Positions 8,331-16,789 of a DNA stretch of 19,916 bases are shown here, one piece after another; positions within the stretch are counted from its first letter, which is position 1, and the number at the start of each line of letters is the position of its first letter. The DNA is from Clostridia bacterium (lineage in GTDB: Bacteria > Bacillota_A > Clostridia > Christensenellales > CAG-138), in contig JAFPXU010000089.1 in assembly GCA_017394605.1 (NCBI GenBank), forward strand, positions 1 through 19,916, read 5' to 3'. Below the pieces are notes generated by a model. That model was not told where the DNA came from, did not search any database, and saw only the letters and a program-made list of their open reading frames with translations. A program made the position numbers and the translations under genes.

Positions 8331-10814
8331 TCACGAATCGGATTCCTCCTCCGGAGAATCGACCGCTTCCATGAAATACAGCCTCGCGGCGTAATCCTGG
8401 AATTTCCGCACGCCGTCACTGTATCCGGTGCCCGCGAACGCAGGACTCAGCCGAATCCCCGCCTTCATCAGCACGGAACCGAGCAGGACATGGTTTTCCT
8501 TCTCTCCGGGCATCTTGACGAATCTCGCGATGGTCCTGTGAAGAAGGGAATCCTGGCGCACATGGACCGGCGCCTGCGTATTGATCAGGTCTCCGAATTT
8601 CCGGATATCATGGCTTTTGTCCAAATTAGTGAACTTGTACCTGAGATTCGGATCCAGTCCCCGCGGGAAATAACTTTCGAACGGGCTGTTCGGGGTGACC
8701 ATCTCCTGCAGCAGAAGACCGACCGCATACCTGCGGTCCCTGGAAACGCAGGTCCATTCATGGATACGTCCGCTGCCCGGATACAGTCCGGATGCGTCGA
8801 TCCCCTCCGGATATCCGGACTGTCCGACGGACACAGAATCTGCACCAGGAATCCTTCCGCGGTAAAACTCTCCCTTCTGAAGGACCTCTCTCCATATCTT
8901 ATACAGTTCGACCTGCTTTGTGACGGCATCCCGCACATAGGGCGGCATATCGATCAGGTTGAGCTCATAGCCGGATATGCCGAAAGCGGATACCGCAAAA
9001 CGCGTCGCGAGCGAAGTCACCCGCAGTGTCTGATGATTCGGAACCGCGGAGATATGGCTCGTAAAGGAGGACATGGGATATCCGTAGCTGTATCCCTCCT
9101 GAATATACGATCTGCTGATCGCGTCCGTGTTGTCGCTTCCCCAGATCTGCGGGAAGCAGCACAGCATGCCTAGATCAAACCGGTTGCCCCCGGAGGCGCA
9201 GCCTTCGAACAGAACAGACGGGAATGCTTCCGTCAGGTTCTTCGCGAGCCTGTACACGCCCATCATATAGCGGTGGGCGGTCTCGCCCTGCCGGATCGGG
9301 TCGGTGTTCAGAGACGCCACATAGGGAGAAAAGACATCGGAGAAAATGCGGTTCATGTCCCACTTGACATAATCGACCCTGCCCTCGCGGAAAACGCGGC
9401 TCATCCGTTCCGTCATATAATCCACAACAACGGGATTCGCGAAATCCAGAACGCGCTGTGTCCTTCCCTCCGAATGCTCGCGTCCGGGTATCTGCATGAC
9501 CCATTCAGGATGCGTACGGTAAAGGTTGCTCTCGACATTGACCATTTCCGGCTCTATCCAGATGCCGAACTTCAGTCCCATCCCGTGGATCTTGTCGGAA
9601 AGTCCGGAAAGCCCGCCCGGCAGTTTCTTCTTGTCAACGGTCCAGTCCCCAAGTGCGTGACGGTCGTCGTTCCGGTTCAGGAACCACCCGTCGTCCATCA
9701 CGAACAGTTCGATTCCCGAATCCTTCGCAGCCTTCGCAAGTCTCAGAAGGGTGCTTTCATTGATCTTGAAGTAGCACGCCTCCCAGCTGTTCAGAAGGAT
9801 CGGCCGTATCTCGTCCGCCCATTTCCCGCGCTGGATATGTCTGCGCACAAACGCATGCATATGCCGGCTGATGCCGTGGAATCCCGAATCCGTGCACGTC
9901 AGGACGGCCTCCGGCGCCTCAAACGCCTCCTGCGGCATCAGCTGCCAGGAGAAGCCCTCCGGGTTGATGCCGGCCAGAAACCGCGTCTGGCCGAACGCGT
10001 TGACTTCTGCGGACTCCCAGTGATTCCCGGAATATACCAGATTGCAAGCCGCCGCGAATCCTGCGTCTTCGGAGGTCTGGGCGGGATGCAGCATCACGAA
10101 CGGATTCGCCCGGTTCGACGACGTTCCGCACGCTGAGGCGTTCACCACTTTCGGTCCGCTGACCGGAACCGAGAACCTCGCCATCTCCCTGACCCACGCG
10201 CCGCGGAATACGGTCATCTGAAGGTCCGCGCGTTCCAGATCAAGCTGCGCGCTCATCAGGCGAAGGATCGTAATGCTGCTCTCTCCTTCATTGATCAGTC
10301 GCGAGGTGCGTGTGATCACATCGCAGTCCTCGTAGACATAATAATGCAGTTCCAGCTTCAGCTTCGCAGCAGCGTCCTTCAGAACGATCTTCAGATGATC
10401 CGGCGCTTTCTCCGGTTCTCCCTGCCACGGAACAGAGCAGGGGACCGTCAGAAGATCCGGCGCGGATTTGGATATCTCCGCCGAATCGAACAGGAAATCG
10501 GATGTCCTGCTCCCGTCCGCGTTTACAATCTCCAGAAACGGCTCCCGGATATCCCCTTTTCCCCTTGAGGACATCTCGAGATTCACGTTTTCAAGCGTCA
10601 CCGCGGAATGATCCGCGTCATATGAAATCATGTTCCCCGCGGGAAAAACGCGCCTCACGCTCATCGCGGCAAGATCGTCCTTGGAAAGCGATTCCGCCTG
10701 CGCGATCGCCGGTCCGTAATACAGGTGCTCCAGATGACCCGTTTTCGTTTTACGGAAGATATAGGTCGTTTCCGGCGTGGCCAGTATCCATGCGTTATGT
10801 CTGAAAGTGATCAT
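8331..10814 (-). CDS. GH36 alpha-galactosidase
   Basis: The 827-residue enzyme hydrolyses terminal alpha-1,6-galactosyl residues of melibiose, raffinose-family sugars and similar glycans. An N-terminal beta-sandwich (to about 330) is followed by the TIM barrel with LNSWEACYFKI at 341-351, DDGWFLNR at 374-381, GIWIEPEMVN at 417-426, the nucleophile Asp486 in YVKWDMNR, FEGCASGGNRFD at 536-547 and the acid/base Asp561 in WGSDNTD. It is somewhat longer than the common 730-750 residues; the extra length is mostly at the C-terminal end. There is no signal peptide, so it acts on imported sugar in the cytosol. It follows the GPH transporter gene by 35 nt and is the last gene of its unit. The start has AAGGA 8-10 nt upstream. 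Confidence 0.95.
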   Translation of the reverse strand: MITFRHNAWILATPETTYIFRKTKTGHLEHLYYGPAIAQAESLSKDDLAAMSVRRVFPAGNMISYDADHSAVTLENVNLEMSSRGKGDIREPFLEIVNADGSRTSDFLFDSAEISKSAPDLLTVPCSVPWQGEPEKAPDHLKIVLKDAAAKLKLELHYYVYEDCDVITRTSRLINEGESSITILRLMSAQLDLERADLQMTVFRGAWVREMARFSVPVSGPKVVNASACGTSSNRANPFVMLHPAQTSEDAGFAAACNLVYSGNHWESAEVNAFGQTRFLAGINPEGFSWQLMPQEAFEAPEAVLTCTDSGFHGISRHMHAFVRRHIQRGKWADEIRPILLNSWEACYFKINESTLLRLAKAAKDSGIELFVMDDGWFLNRNDDRHALGDWTVDKKKLPGGLSGLSDKIHGMGLKFGIWIEPEMVNVESNLYRTHPEWVMQIPGREHSEGRTQRVLDFANPVVVDYMTERMSRVFREGRVDYVKWDMNRIFSDVFSPYVASLNTDPIRQGETAHRYMMGVYRLAKNLTEAFPSVLFEGCASGGNRFDLGMLCCFPQIWGSDNTDAISRSYIQEGYSYGYPMSSFTSHISAVPNHQTLRVTSLATRFAVSAFGISGYELNLIDMPPYVRDAVTKQVELYKIWREVLQKGEFYRGRIPGADSVSVGQSGYPEGIDASGLYPGSGRIHEWTCVSRDRRYAVGLLLQEMVTPNSPFESYFPRGLDPNLRYKFTNLDKSHDIRKFGDLINTQAPVHVRQDSLLHRTIARFVKMPGEKENHVLLGSVLMKAGIRLSPAFAGTGYSDGVRKFQDYAARLYFMEAVDSPEEESDS

Positions 10815-10849
10815 AATGGCATCCTTTTCCGCTTATCGCTGTTCAGGGA

Positions 10850-12292
10850 TTATTCCGCCGTTTCCTCTCTCCTCGCCTTGACCTCATCCGCGATTTCCGC
10901 GACTTTGGCGTCGGTCAGGATGTATTTCTTCCGGAACCACAGAAACGCGATCAGAAGTCCGATGACCGGAATGACCGTCATTGTCATTCTGAGGCCGTTC
11001 TTGGAAGCCGCGTCCACCGCAGCGGAGAAGTCCACGGTCTGGGCCGCCTCGTCGACCGCGTCGCTGCTCAGATGGAACAGGGACAGCGCGATCGAGGCAA
11101 TGAACGCAGCTACGCCGGAAGCCAGCTTCACGACGAATGTCTGCATGGAGAAGATAACGCTTTCATCACGCCGGTTGTTTTTCAGTTCGCCGTAATCCAC
11201 GGTGTTCGCAAGGAACACGGTCGTCAGAACAGTCAGCATGCCGTTCGCGGCAAAGATGAAGAACGCCGGGATAAAGAGAAGGAACACGCTGCTCATGTTC
11301 GTAAAGGCAAGGATCAGCAGGACAGCGTAACCGGCCATCGCCATGGCGAGCGAAATGTAGAAGATGCGGAGAGAAGAGAAGAGCTTCCTCAGCAGTGGAT
11401 ACATCACCATCATGGAAAGGATCTGGATCGCACCGCCGAACATATTGAACAGCGTATAGCTGTTGTACCAGCCCGTTCCGCCGAAATCATATTTGAAGAA
11501 ATAGATGACCAGATTCGATGTTATGTAGATCGAGCAGTTGATCAGAACGATCGCAACGACGACCGTCATAGCCTGGTCGTTCTGAACCAGGGAGCGGAAC
11601 ATATCCTTGACGGAGGCGACCTTCATGTCGACGGTGCTGCTTTCCTTGATGTTCAGGCAGGTCAGGGTGATGAACACGATGAACAGGACCGCCACGACCA
11701 GTGCGAAGTACTTAAAGCCGGTCACTTCGACCATCACGGCGCCCGCTCCGGAGCCGGCGAACATCTTGCCTAGCGCCTGAACGGCGATCATCGTCACGAT
11801 GGTAATGATCGCAGAACCGACGCCCGCGCAGGAACGAGCCAACGTAGTCAGGTTTTCACGCTCCTTGCCGCCTTCCGTGAACGCGGGGATCATGGACCAG
11901 TACGGGATATCCATCATCGTATAGGTGATGCCCCAAAGAATATAAGTGATCGCGGCGTAGGCGACCAGTCCGCTGCCGTCCATTTTCGGCGGCGCGGCAA
12001 ACATCAGGAACAGGACGACCGCGTTGGTCAGTGTTCCGATCATCAGCCACGGGCGGAATTTGCCCCAACGCGTTTTGGTCCTTGCAACGATCACGCCCAT
12101 GATCGGGTCGTTGAACGCGTCAAAGATTCGGGCAGCCATCAGAATGACGCCCATCGCGATCGCGCTGACCCCGAGCAGATCCTGGAAATAGTAGAGCACG
12201 TAGCTGGCGGAGAGCATGTAGACCATGTCCTTGCCGATCGCGCCCAGTCCGTAGGAAACTTTTTCCTTACCGGTGAGTGTATGCTTGTTCAT
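10850..12292 (-). CDS. GPH-family sugar:cation symporter (MelB-like)
   Basis: The 480-residue protein is built of about twelve hydrophobic helices and carries the glycoside-pentoside-hexuronide symporter signature in helix 2 and the following loop, RIFDAFNDPIMG at about 55-66 and TRWGKFRPW at 74-82. Asp58 and Asp62 match the cation-binding acids of MelB (Asp55/Asp59 there). It would import a galactoside or other glycoside with Na+ or H+ across the cell membrane. It stands 37 nt after the GT-B-like gene and 35 nt before the alpha-galactosidase gene, which argues for an alpha-galactoside such as melibiose as substrate, though the sequence alone does not fix this. The C-terminal tail is short and charged, without an IIA-like regulatory domain. 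Confidence 0.92.
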   Translation of the reverse strand: MNKHTLTGKEKVSYGLGAIGKDMVYMLSASYVLYYFQDLLGVSAIAMGVILMAARIFDAFNDPIMGVIVARTKTRWGKFRPWLMIGTLTNAVVLFLMFAAPPKMDGSGLVAYAAITYILWGITYTMMDIPYWSMIPAFTEGGKERENLTTLARSCAGVGSAIITIVTMIAVQALGKMFAGSGAGAVMVEVTGFKYFALVVAVLFIVFITLTCLNIKESSTVDMKVASVKDMFRSLVQNDQAMTVVVAIVLINCSIYITSNLVIYFFKYDFGGTGWYNSYTLFNMFGGAIQILSMMVMYPLLRKLFSSLRIFYISLAMAMAGYAVLLILAFTNMSSVFLLFIPAFFIFAANGMLTVLTTVFLANTVDYGELKNNRRDESVIFSMQTFVVKLASGVAAFIASIALSLFHLSSDAVDEAAQTVDFSAAVDAASKNGLRMTMTVIPVIGLLIAFLWFRKKYILTDAKVAEIADEVKARREETAE

Positions 12293-12329
12293 GTTGATTT
12301 CTTCCCAACCTTTCCTGTGTTCTCGGTGA

Positions 12330-13868
12330 TTATCTGTTCTTCAGGCCCATCGCCAGCTCCACGACTTTATAGGCGCCGTCATATAGGCCTGATTTTTTGT
12401 TTTCACAGATGCATCCGCACATATCCTTCAGAAGCGTTTCATCCTCAAGGAACAACTGGATCATCTGAAGCGTATGGGGGATATCGCGGCATTCCAGCGT
12501 GCCGTCTCCCATCTCCGCGGAATGGATCGCTCCCCACATTTCATGTCCGCCGATCCGCTTGATAAACAGCTTCGGAACAGGATAGAAAGCGAGCTCGCTC
12601 GGTTTCGTCACCAGCACGTCGCAGCTGCGGATCAGCAGATTGGTGCAGTATACCGCTTCGAAGATATCCGGATGCCAGAACGCGTGCACACCTGAAACAT
12701 CGCCCGTCATCGCCGCTTCCGCGAACGAGCCGGTCTCCTGCCAGTTGTCGAAATGCTCAATAACGGAATTGGGCTCTCCGAGTTCCGGTCCGCCTTCTGC
12801 GGACGCGGCTCTCCCGCCAGCGAGGGATGGGATCTCTTTTTTCAGCTGCTCCCAGACCGTTTTGTAATCGCCGACATTGACATACAGCGCCGCGCGCCCT
12901 TCACGTACGGCGGGCATCAGATACCGGATGATCTCGGCGAAGATCTCCTTCTGCGCGCCCGCGCCACCGATCGTCAGAAGAAACCGGATGGGCTTCCCTT
13001 CCGCTTTCCTGGCAACGCGCGCCGCACAGTCCGATTCGATGTTGGCCGTCATCTCATGATCGATATAGTGCCCCGTATAAATCAGGCTGTCCGCCGGCAT
13101 CGGACGGAGCACGTCACCCGCCTGCATGCCGTTCAGAATCCTATATCCCTGATAGGCCTGATGCGTCTGGATCGTATGAAGACTGCCCTCGGAAAGATGG
13201 AGCGCCATCGGCCAGTTGTCCGGAATCGCGTTCACGACATGCAGCATCCCCGCATGCACGGCAGCCTGAGCAGGCCATACATGGGTCGCGATCACCGGAA
13301 CGTCTTTCGGGACGGCGCGGTAAACCGGCGCCATCAGCTCCGCGTTCTTCTGGTCGGAACTGTTATAGGTCAGTTTCCGGAATCCCTCGTAATTCATCGG
13401 CTCCCAGAACAGCTTGTTGAAAAGCCTGCTCTTCTGGGACAGTCTGGAACCCATGGAATACAGATCGTTCTGTCCGCTGATGATTTTCGTACAGGTCGTA
13501 TGCGGATATCCGTTCAGGTCCATCCAGTAAGGCGTATATCCGAGGGCATGCGCTGCAGACGCCATCGCCATGGAGATCCTGTAATGACCGAATCCCATCC
13601 GGATATTGCCTACGATCACGCCTTTTCCCGTATCGAATCCCGCGCTGTTCCCGGTCTCCGCACTGTCCGCCGGTACACCTTCACCAAGACTGACCTCGTA
13701 CAGACCGAAGCGCTCCGTCAGCACATGGTTCTCCTTCAGCGACGCCGGGTAGTACAGGCCGCTGTCGTCTCCGTATTTGCGGATCATTTTCTGTTTGGAT
13801 TTTTCCGACTTCCGGTAGTCTTCCGGACGAATCGGATTCCCGAAGATCATTGATGAACGGTCCGTCAT
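12330..13868 (-). CDS. Unrecognised GT-B-like protein in the galactoside operon
   Basis: I do not recognise a named family. The 512-residue protein shows features seen in GT-B glycosyltransferases of the MurG/MGDG-synthase type. These are an N-terminal Rossmann-like strand and glycine loop GVIVGNIRMGFGHYRISMA at about 83-101, a second nucleotide-site-like strand and loop FLLTIGGAGAQKEIF at 296-310, and a C-terminal CDVLVTKPSELAFY at 416-429 followed by RIGGHEMWGAIHSAEMGDGT, which resembles the donor-binding region. No signal peptide or membrane helix is visible. A strong GGAGG stands 6 nt before the ATG. It lies between the GH2 gene (66 nt gap) and the GPH transporter gene (37 nt gap), so it likely shares substrate or product with them. 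A glycosyltransferase, a nucleotide-sugar-binding enzyme or an inactive relative are all possible. Confidence 0.85.
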   Translation of the reverse strand: MTDRSSMIFGNPIRPEDYRKSEKSKQKMIRKYGDDSGLYYPASLKENHVLTERFGLYEVSLGEGVPADSAETGNSAGFDTGKGVIVGNIRMGFGHYRISMAMASAAHALGYTPYWMDLNGYPHTTCTKIISGQNDLYSMGSRLSQKSRLFNKLFWEPMNYEGFRKLTYNSSDQKNAELMAPVYRAVPKDVPVIATHVWPAQAAVHAGMLHVVNAIPDNWPMALHLSEGSLHTIQTHQAYQGYRILNGMQAGDVLRPMPADSLIYTGHYIDHEMTANIESDCAARVARKAEGKPIRFLLTIGGAGAQKEIFAEIIRYLMPAVREGRAALYVNVGDYKTVWEQLKKEIPSLAGGRAASAEGGPELGEPNSVIEHFDNWQETGSFAEAAMTGDVSGVHAFWHPDIFEAVYCTNLLIRSCDVLVTKPSELAFYPVPKLFIKRIGGHEMWGAIHSAEMGDGTLECRDIPHTLQMIQLFLEDETLLKDMCGCICENKKSGLYDGAYKVVELAMGLKNR

Positions 13869-13906
13869 TTCTCCTCCAATTGTTTCATGTGATTTTTATT
13901 GATTCC

Positions 13907-13923
13907 GGGGCGTCATCCGCCCC
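13907..13923. repeat. Short GC-rich hairpin between the GH2 and GT-B-like genes
   Basis: GGGGCG and CGCCCC flank the 5-nt loop TCATC. On the minus strand it is followed by GGAATC, not a U tract, so it is not a convincing terminator. It may protect or separate message segments within the operon. Confidence 0.4.
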
Positions 13924-13934
13924 CGTTTTGCAGC

Positions 13935-16433
13935 TTATGCTCGGGATTCCGCGCCGACGGTGAACCGGACTGTGACCGGTTCCGTCTGCTCCCCCCTCAG
14001 CGTCACGCTTGCCTCGCCCGGTTTCCCTGTTGTTCGGATATACAATCCGCCCGCTCCTCCGCGAAGCGTCACAAGGCTGCTCCCGCCGTATATTTCGATC
14101 GGACCGTCCGTTTCAGCCTCGACGCTCCCCTGATAGAACGGAAGGACCTGCCCGTTCTGATCATGAATGGAAAGACGGATCGAGCAAACGTCGTAGGTCG
14201 CGCCTTCCCTGAGATCGGTATGATCCGGCCGCGCCTCCAGATGGAGTTCCCTGGATACGGAACGCTCGACGGTTTTCACGATTTTTCCGTCCTTAACCGC
14301 CTCAAACCGGTACACCATCGCGGCCTTTCCCCAGTTGCCGATATACGCGCCGTACAGTCTGTAGGCGTCTTCGAACGTCATATGATATTTCAGCATCAGC
14401 TTCGCCGCTTTCAGCATGATCGGAATCGGCATCTTGTTCAGACCATACAACGCGGAGCGGTTGATCAGCGTCCGGACATCCTTCTCCTGATCCGGAGCGA
14501 AGCCCTCCTTCTCTCCCATCTCGTCGCTGACATAGTCATCGATCAGAATAGGGGGATGTTTCAGATACTTCCACTGCTGGCCCTCCGGTTTGAACGTCTT
14601 GACCAGCCGGTTGTTTTTATAGAAGCGGACTTCGTCCGCATTGGTGAACAGATAAATCTTTCCCGGACTTCCCTCCGGCCGTTCGCCCATGTTCATGCCG
14701 GAACTGATCTCCAGTACGGGTGTTTCCTCCTGCTGGCTGCTGTAGACGGCCGCGGCGAGTTTCGGGTTCCGGAACATATCCATCACGCCGTGATAGCAGA
14801 TCCGATCGCCGCTTCCGAAGTCCTTATGGGTGTTGTAATCAAACATGCACCATCCGAAGACGCCCGCTATATCCTCTTCGCCCAGCGCCGCGTCCACGAC
14901 GGTCGCGTGGCGGAGCGCCTGCTCCTGCCGGTGTCCCTCGCTGTCGAACGCCTTGGTCGGGAACATGTGTCCGTTACTTTCGCTAATGAAATAGGGCTTA
15001 TCCGGATCGGGCGTGACGTTCTTTTTCTTTTCGCATCCGCCGTTCTTCCCGTTGTGGGAGAAGTCGTTGTAGGCGTAAACATCCTCCAGAAGACTGCTCT
15101 TTTTATAGCAGCGCACGCCGGATGTCTGTCTGGTCGGATCCAGCGCGCGGGCAACGGCGTTCGTCTTTTTGTAAAGCGCGTCGTCATCGACCGATTCGTT
15201 GATCCTTACGCCCCAGAGGAACACGGACGGGTGGGCGCGGTTCTGAAGCACCATGTCCTCGACATTGCGGACGGCCTGTGCTTTCCATTCCTCTCCGCCG
15301 ATATGCTGCCAGCCCGGTATCTCCGTGAAAACCAGAAGCCCTATCTCGTCGCATCGGTCGAGAAATGCCTGTGACTGCGGGTAGTGCGACGTGCGTACCG
15401 CGTTCAGGCCGAGTTCGTATTTGCAGATATCCGCGTCCAGCCTCTGCTGGGACGCGGGCATCGCGTATCCGACATACGGCCAGCTCTGATGCCGGTTCAG
15501 ACCGATAAGTTTCATGCGGGTCCCGTTCAGATAGAATCCGTCCCTGTAAAACACCGCACTGCGGAACCCGAGCGTCGTGATCTTTGAATCCAGCAGGATC
15601 TCCGCGCCATCGCGCATGCTTAAGAGATCCGTCCTGAGTGTATACAGAAATGGACGGTCGACCGACCACAGCCGTACCGCGTCGCTGCGCATTTCAAGGA
15701 CTCGCACTCTGCGCTCTTCCCCGTGCATGGTCCTCGTTTCCGTCCTGCACGATTCCGCCGGAACGAATGTTTCCGCCGTGAGTTTCTCCGCGTCCTCCGC
15801 TCTTCCCTCATAGAGTTTCTGACGGATATGCAGCGTTTCAGTCTCCTCCGGAACGCCGTTCAGCATGATCTCGCTCTCTAGCAGTGCGCTGACATGATCC
15901 CGGTCCTTCTGGGGAAGCGCAGCCGTCACGATCGGTTTGGCGAAGACATCCTCGAGATAGACGGGCTCCACGACCTCCAAATAAACCTCCCGGTAGATGC
16001 CGCCGTAGGTCATATAGTCGATCACGTATCCGAAGGGCGGGATTTCCTGGCTTTCGCGGCTGTCCACCCGGATGGCAAGAAGGTTATCCTGTCCGGTCTT
16101 CAGACAGCCGGTCAGCTCAACGGTAAACGCGGTATATCCGCAGCGGTGTCCGCCGATATGCGTTCCGTTCAGATAGACTTCCGCGCTGTGCCCTGCGGCG
16201 CCGACGTGCAGCAGAACGCGCTTTCCGGCCCAGCTTTCCGGAACAGAAATCAGATGACGGTAGCCGCACTCCATCTGATACAGGCTTTCGTCAAAATAAT
16301 GATAGGGCAGTTCTTTGCAGGTATGCGGAAGCCGCACTTTCAGAAGGCCGTTTCCATCATCCGAACCGATGCAGAAGTCTTCGCTCCATTCAGGTGTGAA
16401 CAGCCAGTCATTGTTAAAGTCGATACGGGACAT
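13935..16433 (-). CDS. GH2 glycoside hydrolase, beta-galactosidase type
   Basis: The 832-residue enzyme has the GH2 layout: jelly-roll sugar-binding domain (about 1-160, with GYRHLISVPESWAGKRVLLH and HVGAAGHSAEVYLNG), immunoglobulin-like domain (about 180-290), TIM barrel (about 290-590) and C-terminal beta domains. In the barrel are GLNRHQSWPYVG at 311-322, RTSHYPQSQAFLDRCDE at 347-363, the acid/base Glu413 in WGVRINES and the nucleophile Glu485 in FISESNGHM. WGVRINES is a variant of the WSxGNE seen in LacZ. Beta-galactosidase is the best guess; beta-glucuronidase or another beta-glycosidase cannot be excluded. ATG 16433 has GGAGG at 16442-16446, spacing 8; an extension to 16517 reads non-conserved sequence. 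No signal peptide follows this start, so it is cytosolic. It is the first gene of the hydrolase unit. Confidence 0.92.
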   Translation of the reverse strand: MSRIDFNNDWLFTPEWSEDFCIGSDDGNGLLKVRLPHTCKELPYHYFDESLYQMECGYRHLISVPESWAGKRVLLHVGAAGHSAEVYLNGTHIGGHRCGYTAFTVELTGCLKTGQDNLLAIRVDSRESQEIPPFGYVIDYMTYGGIYREVYLEVVEPVYLEDVFAKPIVTAALPQKDRDHVSALLESEIMLNGVPEETETLHIRQKLYEGRAEDAEKLTAETFVPAESCRTETRTMHGEERRVRVLEMRSDAVRLWSVDRPFLYTLRTDLLSMRDGAEILLDSKITTLGFRSAVFYRDGFYLNGTRMKLIGLNRHQSWPYVGYAMPASQQRLDADICKYELGLNAVRTSHYPQSQAFLDRCDEIGLLVFTEIPGWQHIGGEEWKAQAVRNVEDMVLQNRAHPSVFLWGVRINESVDDDALYKKTNAVARALDPTRQTSGVRCYKKSSLLEDVYAYNDFSHNGKNGGCEKKKNVTPDPDKPYFISESNGHMFPTKAFDSEGHRQEQALRHATVVDAALGEEDIAGVFGWCMFDYNTHKDFGSGDRICYHGVMDMFRNPKLAAAVYSSQQEETPVLEISSGMNMGERPEGSPGKIYLFTNADEVRFYKNNRLVKTFKPEGQQWKYLKHPPILIDDYVSDEMGEKEGFAPDQEKDVRTLINRSALYGLNKMPIPIMLKAAKLMLKYHMTFEDAYRLYGAYIGNWGKAAMVYRFEAVKDGKIVKTVERSVSRELHLEARPDHTDLREGATYDVCSIRLSIHDQNGQVLPFYQGSVEAETDGPIEIYGGSSLVTLRGGAGGLYIRTTGKPGEASVTLRGEQTEPVTVRFTVGAESRA

Positions 16434-16490
16434 TGGATGATCCTCCGTTTCGGATGATTCAGAACAGAATACAGAGTCCGTTTGGGCGCA

Positions 16491-16567
16491 ACAAAACAGA
16501 ACAGGATTTTCGCCCACTTGATTTTACACTATCCCGCCTTATCCCTTCAAGGAATCGGGCGCCCAAA
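16491..16567. promoter_or_regulatory. Inverted repeat TTTGGGCGC / GCGCCCAAA flanking the GH2 promoter
   Basis: The 9-bp arms at 16491-16499 and 16559-16567 are perfect inverted copies about 60 bp apart, one downstream of the predicted transcription start and one upstream of the -35 box. The upstream arm lies in the palindrome GGGCGCCC (16557-16564). The layout suits a pair of operator half-sites for a repressor, but neither arm is a full classical LacI-type site. Confidence 0.35.
16521..16550 (-). promoter_or_regulatory. Candidate promoter for the GH2-GT-GPH-GH36 unit
   Basis: On the minus strand TTGAAG (16550-16545), an 18-nt spacer and TAAAAT (16526-16521) preceded by TG. The arrangement closely matches the promoter proposed for the CXXC/polyferredoxin pair. 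Transcription would start near 16514, about 80 nt before the GH2 ATG. Confidence 0.6.
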
Positions 16568-16703
16568 AACGCCACTGAAAGCGGAATCAGAATAATATAT
16601 TTTCCGCGCTCTCCCGCTCTCTTTGTGACATCAATGTCCTTTATATATCGCCGGATCCGCATACCAGTCCGCACTGCCGGATACCTATCCTCTTTCTGAA
16701 TAC
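16568..16703. other. Intergenic stretch upstream of the GH2 promoter, no gene seen
   Basis: With the flanking elements this fills the 356-base gap between the GH2 and MalG-like genes. I see no coding frame with a ribosome binding site. It holds an interrupted inverted repeat, GCGGAA...TTCCGC at about 16581-16607 around an AT-rich core, and a short palindrome GACATCAATGTC at 16627-16638. Either could be an operator, but nothing shows which. Confidence 0.4.
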
Positions 16704-16742
16704 AAAAAGCCCCATCCCATCCGGTAAGGAATGGAATGAGGC
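16704..16742 (-). terminator. Terminator after the MalG-like permease gene
   Basis: On the minus strand GCCTCATTCCAT (16742-16731) pairs over twelve positions, some of them G-U, with ATGGGATGGGGC (16720-16709), and is followed by five T at 16708-16704. It separates the ABC importer unit from the hydrolase unit. Confidence 0.85.
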
Positions 16743-16789
16743 ATTCGAAGATAACGTATTTCTTCTGCCTGCGCAGAAGGGCAAAAGGC

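Noticed and set aside
8172..9173. Plus-strand frame over the GH36 terminator and C-terminal coding region
   Set aside because: It crosses a minus-strand promoter and terminator and is antisense to the GH36 coding region; no protein motif is visible.
13899..15374. Long plus-strand open frame (about 490 codons) opposite the GH2 gene
   Set aside because: It is antisense to a well-supported GH2 enzyme, with low-complexity Arg/His/Asp-rich sequence, no ribosome binding site and no family features.
16434..16517. In-frame N-terminal extension of the GH2 gene to 16517
   Set aside because: The extension covers the ribosome binding site and most of the untranslated leader, and its sequence is unlike GH2 N-termini; ATG 16433 has an ideal GGAGG.
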